From assembly GCA_016795425.1 (NCBI GenBank), contig JAEUHG010000028.1, forward strand, positions 39,772 through 103,771: a DNA stretch of 64,000 nt, given 5' to 3'. Below, one piece after another: positions 35,770 to 45,186 of this stretch. Made by a program: the position numbers and the translations under genes. Position 1 is the stretch's first letter; every line of letters starts with the position of its first letter. This stretch comes from Verrucomicrobiales bacterium. Lineage in GTDB: Bacteria > Verrucomicrobiota > Verrucomicrobiia > Limisphaerales > CAIMTB01. A model generated the notes under the pieces. The model did no database searches. It saw only the letters and a list, made by a program, of their open reading frames with translations, and had not been told where the DNA came from.

Positions 35770-37458
35770 TCAGTCGCGGCGAATCAATGCGTATTCCATC
35801 GAGTCCTCGAGAGCCCGCAGACTCGCGGTAACGATGTTGCTGTCCACTCCCACCGTTCCCCATTCGGACTTTCCGTCCGTGGTTTGTATGAGAACTCGGG
35901 TGAGGGCGGCAGTGCCGGAGATGGGTTCGAGGTCCCCGAAGGGTCTTTCTATTTCAGGGGTTCCCGCGTCGGCATCGGGTCCTTCCTGGGAACCCGGGCC
36001 GCGGTCGGGCAGGGATTCCGTCGTTGGTATTCTCGCCAGGTCGAAGGCGTCGAGGATACGCACCTTGTAGTCGATGAGGCGCAGGTCCTTGAGCCGAGGG
36101 AAGAATTGGGTGAGGGCCTGACGCAGCGCCTTGTCGAGGGCGTTCACCGGGCCGTCGCCTTCGGCCACCGTATGCTCCACCCGATCGCCGACCTTCACCT
36201 TGATGGTCGCCTCGCAGATGCCCTGTTTTCCATGCTGCCGCATGGACACGTGGTAGGAGTCGATGGTGAAGGAGAGTTCGGGATTTCCATCCAGAACGCC
36301 GCGGATGAGGAGGGCCAGGGAAGCTTCGGCGGCCTCGTATTCGAACCCGAGCGCCTCCTGCTGTTTGACCTTGGCCGTGATGGCGCGGGTCTCAGGCGCG
36401 TCGGGGGCCAGGGAAAAGCCGAGTTCCGCCGCTTTGAGAAGGATGTTCGTGCGGCCCGCCATGTCGCTGACCAACACCCGGCGTCGATTGCCGACGGATT
36501 CGGGCTGGATGTGTTCGTAGCTGCGGGCCACTCGCTCGATGGCGTGGACATGCATGCCGCCCTTGTGGGCGAAGGCGGTGCCACCGACCCACGGTTGGCG
36601 CGGGTCGTGGCGCACGTTGGCGATTTCATCCACGAATTCAGACAATTCCTTGAGTTTGGGCAGCGATTCAGCAGGAACACCGATGCGGCCCAGCTTAAAA
36701 TGGACCGTGGGGATGATGCTGGTGAGGTTGCAGTTCCCGGTGCGTTCGCCGTAGCCGTTGATGGTGCCCTGGATCTGCATGGCGCCGGCTTCGACGGCGG
36801 CGACGGCATTGGCGACGCCAAAACCGCAGTCGTTGTGGGTATGAATGCCGACTGGGCAGGTCAGTTCACGGACCGCGATGCCGGTGATGCGGGCGATTTC
36901 GCTCGGCAGACGTCCGCCATTCGTGTCGCAGAGCACCACGCAGTCGGCTCCAGCGGCAGCCGCGGCTTTCCAAGTTGCCAGGGAGTATTCCGGTTCATCG
37001 GCGTAGCCGTCGAAGCTGTGTTCGGCATCGTACACGACCTTTCTTCCATGATCTTTCAGGAATCGGATCGTGTCGGAGATCATTGCCAGGTTCTCGTCGG
37101 CTTTGGCTCGCAGCACCTCGGTGACGTGAAGCAGCCACGTTTTGCCGACGATGGTAACGACGGGAGTCTGGGCCTCCAGCAGCTGCCGCATCAGGGGATC
37201 ATTTTCGACCGCCATTCCCTTTCTTCGAGTCATGCTGAAGGCGGCGATCTTGGCTGCCACCCAGCGACGTCGGGCCGCTTGGAGGAAAAACTCCATGTCC
37301 TTGGGATTGGAGCCGGGCCACCCGCCTTCGATGTAATGAATGCCGAATTGGTCGAGGCGCTCCGCGATGCGGAGCTTATCCATGAGCGAAAAATTGATAC
37401 CTTCGGCCTGCGCGCCGTCGCGCAGGGTCGTGTCATAGATCTCGACGGTCGTTTTCAT
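35770..37458 (-). CDS. cimA: Citramalate synthase
   Basis: A 562-residue enzyme of the TIGR00977 type, which condenses pyruvate and acetyl-CoA to (R)-citramalate, the first step of threonine-independent isoleucine synthesis. ATG 37458 begins MKTTVEIYDTTLRDGAQAEG, the HMGL/DRE-TIM signature with metal-binding Asp. IHYIEGGWPGSNPKD separates this clade from 2-isopropylmalate synthase. GIHTHNDCGFGVANAVAAVEAGA carries the metal-binding His pair. The C-terminal LeuA regulatory domain (about 410-562) is present, so isoleucine feedback is possible. No leu or ilv genes adjoin it. A 15-bp hairpin lies 19 bp before the start codon. Confidence 0.93.
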   Translation of the reverse strand: MKTTVEIYDTTLRDGAQAEGINFSLMDKLRIAERLDQFGIHYIEGGWPGSNPKDMEFFLQAARRRWVAAKIAAFSMTRRKGMAVENDPLMRQLLEAQTPVVTIVGKTWLLHVTEVLRAKADENLAMISDTIRFLKDHGRKVVYDAEHSFDGYADEPEYSLATWKAAAAAGADCVVLCDTNGGRLPSEIARITGIAVRELTCPVGIHTHNDCGFGVANAVAAVEAGAMQIQGTINGYGERTGNCNLTSIIPTVHFKLGRIGVPAESLPKLKELSEFVDEIANVRHDPRQPWVGGTAFAHKGGMHVHAIERVARSYEHIQPESVGNRRRVLVSDMAGRTNILLKAAELGFSLAPDAPETRAITAKVKQQEALGFEYEAAEASLALLIRGVLDGNPELSFTIDSYHVSMRQHGKQGICEATIKVKVGDRVEHTVAEGDGPVNALDKALRQALTQFFPRLKDLRLIDYKVRILDAFDLARIPTTESLPDRGPGSQEGPDADAGTPEIERPFGDLEPISGTAALTRVLIQTTDGKSEWGTVGVDSNIVTASLRALEDSMEYALIRRD

Positions 37459-37476
37459 GGTGATTGGGGATAAAAT

Positions 37477-37513
37477 GGAAAGCCCCGTTCCGGATCGCGG
37501 AACGGGGCTTTCC
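37477..37513 (-). terminator. Strong hairpin in the cimA leader: terminator or attenuator
   Basis: A perfect 15-bp stem (GGAAAGCCCCGTTCC at 37477-37491 against 37499-37513) with a 7-base loop. On the minus strand it is followed by ATTTTATCC. It ends only 18 bases before the cimA ATG and follows the kinase gene stop by about 175 bp. It may terminate the kinase transcript, or act as an attenuator or translation control element for cimA. Confidence 0.7.
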
Positions 37514-37689
37514 GTGGGGAAAACTCGTTCAGCGACTCGGCCCTCCAATAATGCCGATAGACTTCAGATCCGGAATTCTCCGGGTATCCGAATTCGCGCG
37601 GACATAGGCCAAGGTGAAAAGCATCGGCAAGTGACTGTCGCAGAAACGGGAGAGGCAGCTCAAGTCCGGACTTCGCAGCGATCCAGCCT

Positions 37690-40600
37690 TCACTGAGCGT
37701 GCCTTCGTTGGAAACCATCCCGGGCCGATGACGCACCGGCGGGGAGCAGGGGCGGGGCCGGCCAGGTGAGTACGCTATCCGTCGAGAAGGAGACCAAAGT
37801 GCCATCGGACATCGAACGCAATCCGGTGATGGGATGCTGGTGCCCCGCTCCCACGAACGATTCGCGCCCCGTCTCCGCATCCCAAACCACCAAGGATCCG
37901 TTCAATGCACCAGCGAAGAGCCGGGACCCATCCGAGGCCCAGGCGACCGAATACAGAGGGCCGGCGCTGGAGGTGCCTTCCAGCCGGGCATGGCCGCTTC
38001 CGGGTTCCCAGGTGCGGATCGTGCCGTCCAACGAGATACTCGCCAGCTGGGTTCCATCCGGAGAAAAGGCCAGATCCGCCGTTTGCGAGTGGTTCCAGTC
38101 CCACGTCAGCGCCTTGCCGTCTTCCATCGACCAGAGATGAAGCATGCCGGCGACCGAACCGGCCGCTAGCCACGAACCCTCAGGGGAGAACGCAAGAGTC
38201 CGTGCATAGGCCTGAAAGGATTGGCGCGTCTCCAGAGTCTCCACGTCCAATAGTCGAACGCCGCGCAGCAAGTCCGCCACGGCGAGCCAGCGGCCGTCGT
38301 GGGAGAACTCCAGAAGCATCAACATGCCGCGGCTCAGGGCGCGCGGGAGTTCGAGCCGCTTCTCCCGGACACGGTCCCCAGGAAACTCACGAATCCGCAG
38401 CCATCCCGGATAGGTGATGGACGCGGTGAGGAACCGACCGTCCTTGGTCTCGCAGGCGGTAACCATTGCTCGATCCGGAGTGGCCTCGTCGGTGAACACC
38501 TTGATTCCGTCCGCCAATCGATGGATGGAAAGTCCAAAGCCCGAACTGGCGCAGACGAAATGGTTTCCGCGTTCCAGCGGTTGCGATGCACCTGTTTCGG
38601 GCGGGAGGTTGTCGAGGCGCGGTTGAATCTCCCGAGGTTGCTGCCGCCACAATCGAATCGATCCATTCAAGGCGCCGGAAATAGGAACGTTGCCATCCGG
38701 CAGAAAGGCCAATGATGTCTGAACAGAATCGGCCCCCCGCAATCGTCTCGACACCGCGGGCGCCGTGTTGTCCGTGAGCGCCAAGAAACTGTCGCGGCCG
38801 CCCGACGCAATCCAGCGGTCATCCGGTGAGAGCACCGCCGCCATCACCAGATCGGAATGAGCCGCAATGGAGCGCTCCATCCTGCCGCGCGCGAGGTCCC
38901 AGACCTTCACTTGACCGTCGGTGCCGGACGATACCAGGCGACTTGCGTCGCGGGAGAAGGCGAGGGAATACACGGCGGCGCCCCAGACTGGTCGAAACGG
39001 ATGACCCTCGAGTTGGGCCGTGGTCTGACCATTGGAGAGGTCGAGGACATGGAGTCTGCCTTCGGGGTCGGCGTAGGCGAATTGGCGGGAATCCCGGGAA
39101 AAAGCGAATTCGCGCCATCGATTGGGCCGCCGGACAGCGTATCGGGCGTCCATGGAACCGTTCTCTAATCGCAACGCTTGAATGGACTCGGATTCCACCA
39201 TCCAAAGCGCCGTGTCGTCCGCGGTGAACGCACCGGGAAGGGCGCGCTGAGGAATCGTCAAGGTCCGTGAGATCTCGAGCCCGGGCAGGGTCAACAGCAG
39301 CAAGGACGCCTGATTGCGCTCCGCATCGAACCGGACCGCGGCAACCAGCGGTTGGGATCGAGCCTGGGCGAAGACCGGGGCGCCGACCGCATTGACTTGT
39401 TTTGCCGCGACGGGTCGCCGCGTCGCAATGTGCCAGACGCGCAACCAACCGCTGCTGTCGCAAGCAAGCAGGTGCGCTCCATCCGACGTGATCTCGATTT
39501 GGGCGACCGCATTGCTGTGGCGTCCGATCTCGGCCTCGAAATCTCCCGATGTCGCGTGGTTCAGGTACCGCCATTCCCAGCCGCGGAGTTCCGATTGGCC
39601 GGGAGTTGGAGTGTGGCGCCGAAGAAGATCGCGGACCATTCCATCGTTGCCCTGCGCCAACGCGGCTGAGGCGAGGAGCATGTCGGCATTATAGAGACTT
39701 CGACGGGTGGTGCGTTCGCTGTTTTCGGCCCGTTCGCGTGCGGCATCAATGCGCATGGCGGCGAACGATGCTCCGAAAGCGAGAATGGCGAGGAGGAGAA
39801 CCACGACCGAACCCAGTGCGGCGATGGCGGGGTGCCGGCGACACCATTTGCGCCCGCGCTCGATCCATCCCGCAGGCCGCGCCTGAATGGGGCGGTCGTC
39901 CAGGAAACGATCCAGTTCCTCCGCCACATCCTGCGCCCTGGAATAACGGCGCTCCGGTTGCTTCTGCAGACACCGGAGACAGATCGTTTCGAGATCGAGG
40001 GGAATACCTGGACGCAACAGGCGCGGCGGCACGACCTCCGTTTGGAGAACTGCCGCGATGGTGTCTTCGGGCGTGACCCCCACATGCGGCGGCCGGTCCG
40101 TCAGCAGGAAATAAAGAATGGCTCCGATGCCGTAGACATCGGTGAGCAGGCTGGGTTCGCCGAAACGTGCGGATGCCTGTTCAGGGGCCAGGAAGTTCGG
40201 ACTGCCTGCGCCGCGTGCGGGGTCGCCGCGGTGAGCCTCGTCCACGCGCCGAGCCAATCCGAAGTCGGTAATCTGAGGCTGCTGTTGCGTGTCGATGATG
40301 ACATTTGCCGGCTTGAGGTCGTGATGCATCACGCCTCGGCCGTGGGCATAGGCAACGGCCGACGCGAGAATGCGGGTCCAACGGGCAATCGTCGGAATAT
40401 CGAGGATCCGGGACCGGACGTGTCTCGCGAGATCCTCGCCCTCCACGAATTCCATGGAGAAGAAGAGTTGGCCCTGCTCGCGCCCGACCTCGTAAATGCC
40501 CACAATGTTCGGGTGGTCGAGGCTCCCTGCAGCGGCGGCTTCGGCGGCGAGGGCGGCTTCGGCCTCTGGGGTGCAGCACGAGAAATCCTGGCGCAGCATC

Positions 40601-40752
40601 TTCACCGCGCAGAAGCGGTCGAGACAACACTGGCGTGCTTTGTAGATGACGCCCATTCCGCCGCGGCCGATCTCGGATAGCAGCTCGTAATCGCCGAGTC
40701 GGCTGGGCAATTCCGGTTCGAAAGGAGTGGGAACAACGCGCGGCGCGGCCAC
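37690..40752 (-). CDS. Membrane-anchored Ser/Thr protein kinase with C-terminal WD40 repeats
   Basis: A 1020-residue protein starting at GTG 40752. The Hanks kinase domain spans about 21-285: G-loop IGRGGMGVIYKA, Lys51 in AVKML, catalytic loop HHDLKPAN (143-150), DFG at 163-165 and APE at 189-191. The usual HRD Arg is His144, so the kinase is non-RD; the catalytic Asp145, Lys and Asn are intact. A transmembrane helix lies at 309-333 and a Glu/Arg-rich linker follows. Residues about 390-1010 form WD40 blades (SDGAHLLACDSSGWLRVW, DASRLVSSGTDGQVKVWDL, DGTQLASISLDGTIRTWEP), probably one or two propellers on the far side of the membrane. Such fusions are common in Planctomycetes and Verrucomicrobiota. 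Targets are unknown. Confidence 0.93.
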   Translation of the reverse strand: MAAPRVVPTPFEPELPSRLGDYELLSEIGRGGMGVIYKARQCCLDRFCAVKMLRQDFSCCTPEAEAALAAEAAAAGSLDHPNIVGIYEVGREQGQLFFSMEFVEGEDLARHVRSRILDIPTIARWTRILASAVAYAHGRGVMHHDLKPANVIIDTQQQPQITDFGLARRVDEAHRGDPARGAGSPNFLAPEQASARFGEPSLLTDVYGIGAILYFLLTDRPPHVGVTPEDTIAAVLQTEVVPPRLLRPGIPLDLETICLRCLQKQPERRYSRAQDVAEELDRFLDDRPIQARPAGWIERGRKWCRRHPAIAALGSVVVLLLAILAFGASFAAMRIDAARERAENSERTTRRSLYNADMLLASAALAQGNDGMVRDLLRRHTPTPGQSELRGWEWRYLNHATSGDFEAEIGRHSNAVAQIEITSDGAHLLACDSSGWLRVWHIATRRPVAAKQVNAVGAPVFAQARSQPLVAAVRFDAERNQASLLLLTLPGLEISRTLTIPQRALPGAFTADDTALWMVESESIQALRLENGSMDARYAVRRPNRWREFAFSRDSRQFAYADPEGRLHVLDLSNGQTTAQLEGHPFRPVWGAAVYSLAFSRDASRLVSSGTDGQVKVWDLARGRMERSIAAHSDLVMAAVLSPDDRWIASGGRDSFLALTDNTAPAVSRRLRGADSVQTSLAFLPDGNVPISGALNGSIRLWRQQPREIQPRLDNLPPETGASQPLERGNHFVCASSGFGLSIHRLADGIKVFTDEATPDRAMVTACETKDGRFLTASITYPGWLRIREFPGDRVREKRLELPRALSRGMLMLLEFSHDGRWLAVADLLRGVRLLDVETLETRQSFQAYARTLAFSPEGSWLAAGSVAGMLHLWSMEDGKALTWDWNHSQTADLAFSPDGTQLASISLDGTIRTWEPGSGHARLEGTSSAGPLYSVAWASDGSRLFAGALNGSLVVWDAETGRESFVGAGHQHPITGLRSMSDGTLVSFSTDSVLTWPAPPLLPAGASSARDGFQRRHAQ

Positions 40753-41004
40753 GAAGGCAGTGTGCCGGGCATGGCTGGGCGACGCAATGGGCGGAGCAAA
40801 TCCATGATCCCACGACGGTTGACAAAGGGCATTGGAGATACGTGAGTGCCCTCAAACGGGTTTCTTATGAAGCGCTTGCTTGCGGTAATGCCAATAGGGG
40901 TCGCTGGCCCGCCCTGCGGAGCACCGACTGTCCGACCGTGCCGCACGCCCCATCGAGGTGTGGGGATTCCGTTATTTGCATCTGTTTTTTCAGGGAGGTT
41001 GTTC

Positions 41005-43290
41005 ATGTTGGCAGGGTTCGCCATTGCCTTGCTGGGTGCCATTCCGGGCGCATGGGGCGAAGGGGACGTGACCGGTTGCGATGCCAATTCCTTGCGCGAG
41101 GCCGTCGCTAGGGGAGGACGCGTCACGCTGGCCTGCGATGGAGCCATAGCCGTGGTCACGCCCATGGTCGTCACCCATGACACCGAGATCGACGGTGGCG
41201 ACCATCCAGTTCGTCTCGATGGTGAGAACCAGTCGCGGATCTTCCTGGTCGAGAATGGTGCGCGCTTGGTCTTGCGAAACCTCCAACTGACGCGAGGCCA
41301 GCACCGCGGCGAGGATGGCAGCACCCTGGCCAACGCCAGGGGCGTAGGTGGCGCGATCCATGTGGCCAGTGGATCGCTGGTGGCCTCGAATTGCCTCTTT
41401 TCCCAACACACCGCCGTGGGAGGCATCAGTTTGTCTCCGGAGTCGGGACAATCGAACGGTGGTGAAGCGAATGGAGGAGCCATCGGGGTCGATTCCGGTC
41501 AGGTGGAACTGCTCGATTGCGAGTTCTCGGAAAACATCGCCCGCGGGGGCGGTGAGGGACGCATGCCGATGGCCGGGCGACTGGGGACCGGGCGCGGGGG
41601 TGCCATTTATCTGGCGCGCGGGTCGCTCGTCGCCCACCGCGTGGCATTTCTGGGAAATGAATCCCGGGGTGGTCGATTGGTGGCGCCGGACATCGGCGCG
41701 AATGGGGCAGCCTTCGGTGGCGCCTTGTTCATCGAGACAGGCGATTTGCGAATCACGAACAGTCGGTTCACGACCAATCGGGTGGACGGTTGGGGCGCGC
41801 CACGCAACAGCGATTCCGGCCTCGTCGGCGGTGGGGCGATCTACCTGAACAGTGGGGCGGGGATGGCGGAGATCGTGGGTACGGAGTTTGCCGGCAATCT
41901 GTGTCTCGGTGGCCAGGGTTGGAGCCTGGGTTCCGAAGGCCTCGGCGGCGCCATCGCGCACCGCGGCGTCGGCCTGGAGATCGATCTCTCGGTCTTTCGC
42001 GGCAATCGCGCGGTGGGTGGGATTTCGTACTATTCACGCCACGCAGCCCGCGGTGGCGCCATCTGGGGTTCCGGTCGGACCACCATTCGACGATCAACGT
42101 TTGAGGGAAACATGGCCGAAGGAAGGGCTGGCTTGGGTGGAAGCCTGGGCGGATACGGACCCAGCGATGGCTCCGATGGTTTGGGCGGGGCACTGTATCT
42201 GGGCAGTCCGGCCTGGGTGGAGGGCTCGTCATTCCTCTCCAATCAGGCTTTGGGCGGACCCGGTGCGGGCGTTGCCGGTCTGATTGCCAGCAACGGCGGC
42301 AATGGCTACGGCGGCGCCGTGTTGACCACTGCAGACACCACTTTCATCAATTGCACGCTCGTCTCCAATATCGTGGCCGGTGGTCCCGCCGCTGCTGACT
42401 TTCAGCAAGTGACCTCAGGCCACGGCTTTGGTGGGGCATTTCGCCTGGCCGCAGGCCGCCTTTCCGCCACCCACCTGACGCTCGTCGATAACCGGGTGAT
42501 GTTGGAACTCCAGGGTGTTCCGCTGACTGGCGACGCCGAGGGCTTCAGTGTCGACACGATCGCCTCCCTGGCCTTGATCAACTCGATCGTCCTCGGCACG
42601 GGTGAGCGACCTGATGTCGTGGGTTCGTCGTTCGAAGGGTCGGAAAACCTGATGACTATGAACAGGAACCTCCGAGGCACCCTGGGCACTCTGGGATACC
42701 ACGGAGGCCCGACACCGACTATTCCCGTCCTCATGGGGAGTCCGGCGGCCGATAGATTGCCCGATGCAAGCGACGTGTCCACGGATCAACGCGGCGTTCC
42801 GCGGCCCCAATGGAAACGCAGTGACATTGGCGCCTTCGAGACGACCCGCTACGCGATCCTCGGTCGGGTGCTGGGGATGAAGGATCCAACCATGGCGAAA
42901 GTGGAAGCTGGTTTGGCCTGGCAAATGGCGTCGGCGGAGGGTCGCTTCCGGTTCGAGGGCATCCCGACGGAAACGCGCTCATTGACGGTTCACGCCGACG
43001 GGTACCGCTTTCATCCGGCACGCGTCGATGTGCCGGACCTGGTGCGCGACTTCGAACAGGATTTTCAGGCTGTGGCCCTGAATTCAGTGGTCCTCCTTCC
43101 CACCGCAGATACCGGGCTCCAGGTGTTATTCGCCGGTGACCCTGGCCAATCCATCACCCTGCAGCAGTCCGACGATCTGAAGGCCTGGCGGGATGTATCG
43201 ATCCTGAGCACAGACGCCGACGGCCTGTTGGTGGTCGATCCGCTGCCTGGGTCCGCAGCGGGCGTTTCCTACTACCGGATCCGCCGATGA
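41005..43290 (+). CDS. Secreted right-handed beta-helix (polymorphic outer-membrane-like) protein
   Basis: A 761-residue exported protein. ATG 41005 is chosen because AGGGAGG lies 6-12 bases upstream and a signal peptide (MLAGFAIALLGAIPGAWG) follows; longer in-frame starts at 40846 and 40867 lack these. The N-terminal NSLREAVARGG resembles the CSLREA-type entry of parallel beta-helix proteins. Repeating GGAI/GGAL turns (GGAIHVASGSLVASNC, GGAIGVDSGQVELLDC, GGAIYLARGSLVAHRV) continue to about residue 550. A PQWKRSDIGAFE motif (choice-of-anchor Q type) closes the helix. A carboxypeptidase-regulatory-like domain and the SYYRIRR tail domain follow. It may bind or cleave polysaccharide. It is divergent from the kinase gene, with a 252-bp gap. 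Confidence 0.85.
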   Translation: MLAGFAIALLGAIPGAWGEGDVTGCDANSLREAVARGGRVTLACDGAIAVVTPMVVTHDTEIDGGDHPVRLDGENQSRIFLVENGARLVLRNLQLTRGQHRGEDGSTLANARGVGGAIHVASGSLVASNCLFSQHTAVGGISLSPESGQSNGGEANGGAIGVDSGQVELLDCEFSENIARGGGEGRMPMAGRLGTGRGGAIYLARGSLVAHRVAFLGNESRGGRLVAPDIGANGAAFGGALFIETGDLRITNSRFTTNRVDGWGAPRNSDSGLVGGGAIYLNSGAGMAEIVGTEFAGNLCLGGQGWSLGSEGLGGAIAHRGVGLEIDLSVFRGNRAVGGISYYSRHAARGGAIWGSGRTTIRRSTFEGNMAEGRAGLGGSLGGYGPSDGSDGLGGALYLGSPAWVEGSSFLSNQALGGPGAGVAGLIASNGGNGYGGAVLTTADTTFINCTLVSNIVAGGPAAADFQQVTSGHGFGGAFRLAAGRLSATHLTLVDNRVMLELQGVPLTGDAEGFSVDTIASLALINSIVLGTGERPDVVGSSFEGSENLMTMNRNLRGTLGTLGYHGGPTPTIPVLMGSPAADRLPDASDVSTDQRGVPRPQWKRSDIGAFETTRYAILGRVLGMKDPTMAKVEAGLAWQMASAEGRFRFEGIPTETRSLTVHADGYRFHPARVDVPDLVRDFEQDFQAVALNSVVLLPTADTGLQVLFAGDPGQSITLQQSDDLKAWRDVSILSTDADGLLVVDPLPGSAAGVSYYRIRR

Positions 43291-43305
43291 TGGCTTGCCT
43301 GTCGG

Positions 43306-44751
43306 TCACTCGGGAATGCGCAAGCGATAGAGTGCTGCGGAAGCGGAGGGCAGGGCTCGATAGGAGTTCGTGGTCCAGGTTCCGGAGGTTCTTGGGACGG
43401 CTTCCCACAGCGGCCTACCCGATGAGGAGTTGGGTTGAGTCTGTTCCAATACGGCATTGGTGGTGACCGTGGTCCAAGTGACCTCCACGGACTCGTTGAT
43501 GGTACGAACGCCCAATGTCGACGGGGGTAAGAGCGGCAGCGAGATGGCGGCCAACCGCCCCTTGGAATTGCGCAGGTAGGCGACTCCGTTGGCATAGGAG
43601 GGGGGCGTCCAAGTGCGGCTCTGCGGTAGAATCTGGGCCCGTGACAGCTCGCGATACGCATTTGCATCCGCGGCTACGATCCGCACCGCGCCGAATCCAT
43701 CCAACACCAGGAGCCGTCCCCCAACTCCAATCACCGACCCCGGAACGATCCCCTCGTGTTTCCAACGCACGGAACCATCCTCCATCTTCACGCAAAGGAA
43801 CTTACCGGGAACATCAGGATCACCGCTGAAGCTATAAACATGACCGTTCAGGATCACACCCGGGGAGCGCGAGGGTTGCAGGGCCTGAGCCTGCCACCGA
43901 ATCGATGAACCGCGATCCTCAACTCCGACATAAATGGCGGTGAGTTGGGCACCGCAAATGAGGAGTCCGTCTTCGAAGGGAATGGGGTCGGGGAAATTCC
44001 GGTCGAAAGGTGTTCTCCAAAGCATGGCGAGCAGAACCTCGCCGTCCGATCTCGCCACACCCACCGCCTCGCGATGGCCGAGAAAGGCCACGGCAGGAAT
44101 GCCTGCGTGGTTATAGGCGATGCACGCGGAGTACCCATTCGGTCCTTCGATGTTGGACCACACCAACGTGCCATTGCGCTTGTCGAGCGCCATGCCTCGG
44201 CCGCCGGCATTCAGGTACAGGCGGTCTCCCAGGACTAACGGGCTCCCGGACAATCCCCATTCGGGCAGGGACAAACTGAAGTCCGTCGCCAAGCGGCGGC
44301 CCCAAATGACCCTGCCAGTGGCGGCGTCCAGGCAGAACAGGTCACCCCATTTTCCGAGGGTAAAGACTTGGCGCCCGTCCACGATAGGCGTCGCCCCCGG
44401 TCCCCCCTCGTATTGATCCGGACCCAAGGGCGCCGGGTACCGATGGATCCAGACGGTACGGCCGGTCGCGGTTTCCAGGCATTGAACCTGGTCTTCGTTG
44501 GCAAGGTTGCCGACGGTGTAGAGTCGGCCGCCACTCACCGCCAAACCCGACACGCCCGTATGGACCTCAGATTGCCAAAGCACTTGAGGTCCCGCAGCGG
44601 CCCATGTCCTGAGGTGACCTGCCTCGGGAGAAATGCCATCCCCGTTCGGACCGCGCCACTTCGGCCAGTCCGCCGCGCGGAACTCGAGAGGCAAGGCGCA
44701 TACGGCCAGGAGCCGGGTCAGGATGCCGAATGGCCATCGTCGATGTCTCAT
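43306..44751 (-). CDS. Exported PQQ-like beta-propeller protein
   Basis: A 481-residue protein with signal peptide FGILTRLLAVCALPLEFRAA and then DWPKWRGPNGDGIS, the usual opening of PQQ-binding-like propellers. Blades follow with the AxDxxTGxxxW pattern (CLETATGRTVWIHR, CLDAATGRVIWGRR, ALDKRNGTLVWSN). It ends with a small beta domain finishing ALYRLRIPE. ATG 44751 overlaps the stop of the zinc-ribbon gene by four bases (ATGA), and GGAGAAGAGC lies upstream. These proteins often act as scaffolds rather than true quinoprotein dehydrogenases, and the cofactor residues cannot be judged here. Convergent with the beta-helix gene (15-bp gap). Confidence 0.88.
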   Translation of the reverse strand: MRHRRWPFGILTRLLAVCALPLEFRAADWPKWRGPNGDGISPEAGHLRTWAAAGPQVLWQSEVHTGVSGLAVSGGRLYTVGNLANEDQVQCLETATGRTVWIHRYPAPLGPDQYEGGPGATPIVDGRQVFTLGKWGDLFCLDAATGRVIWGRRLATDFSLSLPEWGLSGSPLVLGDRLYLNAGGRGMALDKRNGTLVWSNIEGPNGYSACIAYNHAGIPAVAFLGHREAVGVARSDGEVLLAMLWRTPFDRNFPDPIPFEDGLLICGAQLTAIYVGVEDRGSSIRWQAQALQPSRSPGVILNGHVYSFSGDPDVPGKFLCVKMEDGSVRWKHEGIVPGSVIGVGGRLLVLDGFGAVRIVAADANAYRELSRAQILPQSRTWTPPSYANGVAYLRNSKGRLAAISLPLLPPSTLGVRTINESVEVTWTTVTTNAVLEQTQPNSSSGRPLWEAVPRTSGTWTTNSYRALPSASAALYRLRIPE

Positions 44752-44993
44752 GCTTCGCGATGCTCTTCTCCTTCGATCACGTCCGGGAGCTTCTGGAAGA
44801 AGAGGACGTGACTGCAGGCCGCGCAAACCAGCGTATGCATCCCGAGGGCGGCGACATATTGGCCGACCGAAAATCGATCGTGCCTGCAGATGGGGCATTT
44901 GTAGCTCCGTCTTTCCCGACCAAAACAGCGCGGCCCCAACGCGCTCTTCGCTGCGATGATGGCCCGCTTCAACGGGGAGGTGCTTCCAGGCAT
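44748..44993 (-). CDS. Small zinc-ribbon protein
   Basis: An 81-residue protein from ATG 44993. It has two Cys pairs, KCPICRHDRF and VCAACSHVLFF, spaced by 24 residues as in zinc ribbons, between a basic N-terminus and an acidic tail (DVIEGEEHREA). The frame stays open upstream to 45413, but that part is low-complexity and overlaps the divergent gene at 45187, so the short start is preferred. The stop overlaps the PQQ-like start as ATGA, which implies co-translation. The function is unknown; nucleic-acid or protein binding is possible. Confidence 0.7.
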   Translation of the reverse strand: MPGSTSPLKRAIIAAKSALGPRCFGRERRSYKCPICRHDRFSVGQYVAALGMHTLVCAACSHVLFFQKLPDVIEGEEHREA

Positions 44994-45186
44994 GGTTTTG
45001 TCGAGGCGTTGAGGATCAACGACCCAGCTCTGACATGCTCGACGTCTCGGTGCAACGGCGAAGCCAGAGGGTGCGGGGGAAACTGGATATCGGCTGACCT
45101 TCGACGCTGTGGTTTGAGGATGTCTCGACTTCGTAACCGAGCCGTCGTTGAGCGGAGCCGCTGGGAGGGCTTTACACTCTGGGTAG

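Noticed and set aside
35884..37473. Plus-strand open frame of 529 codons opposite cimA
   Set aside because: cimA is certain from its active-site motifs; the antisense frame is a mirror of its codon usage.
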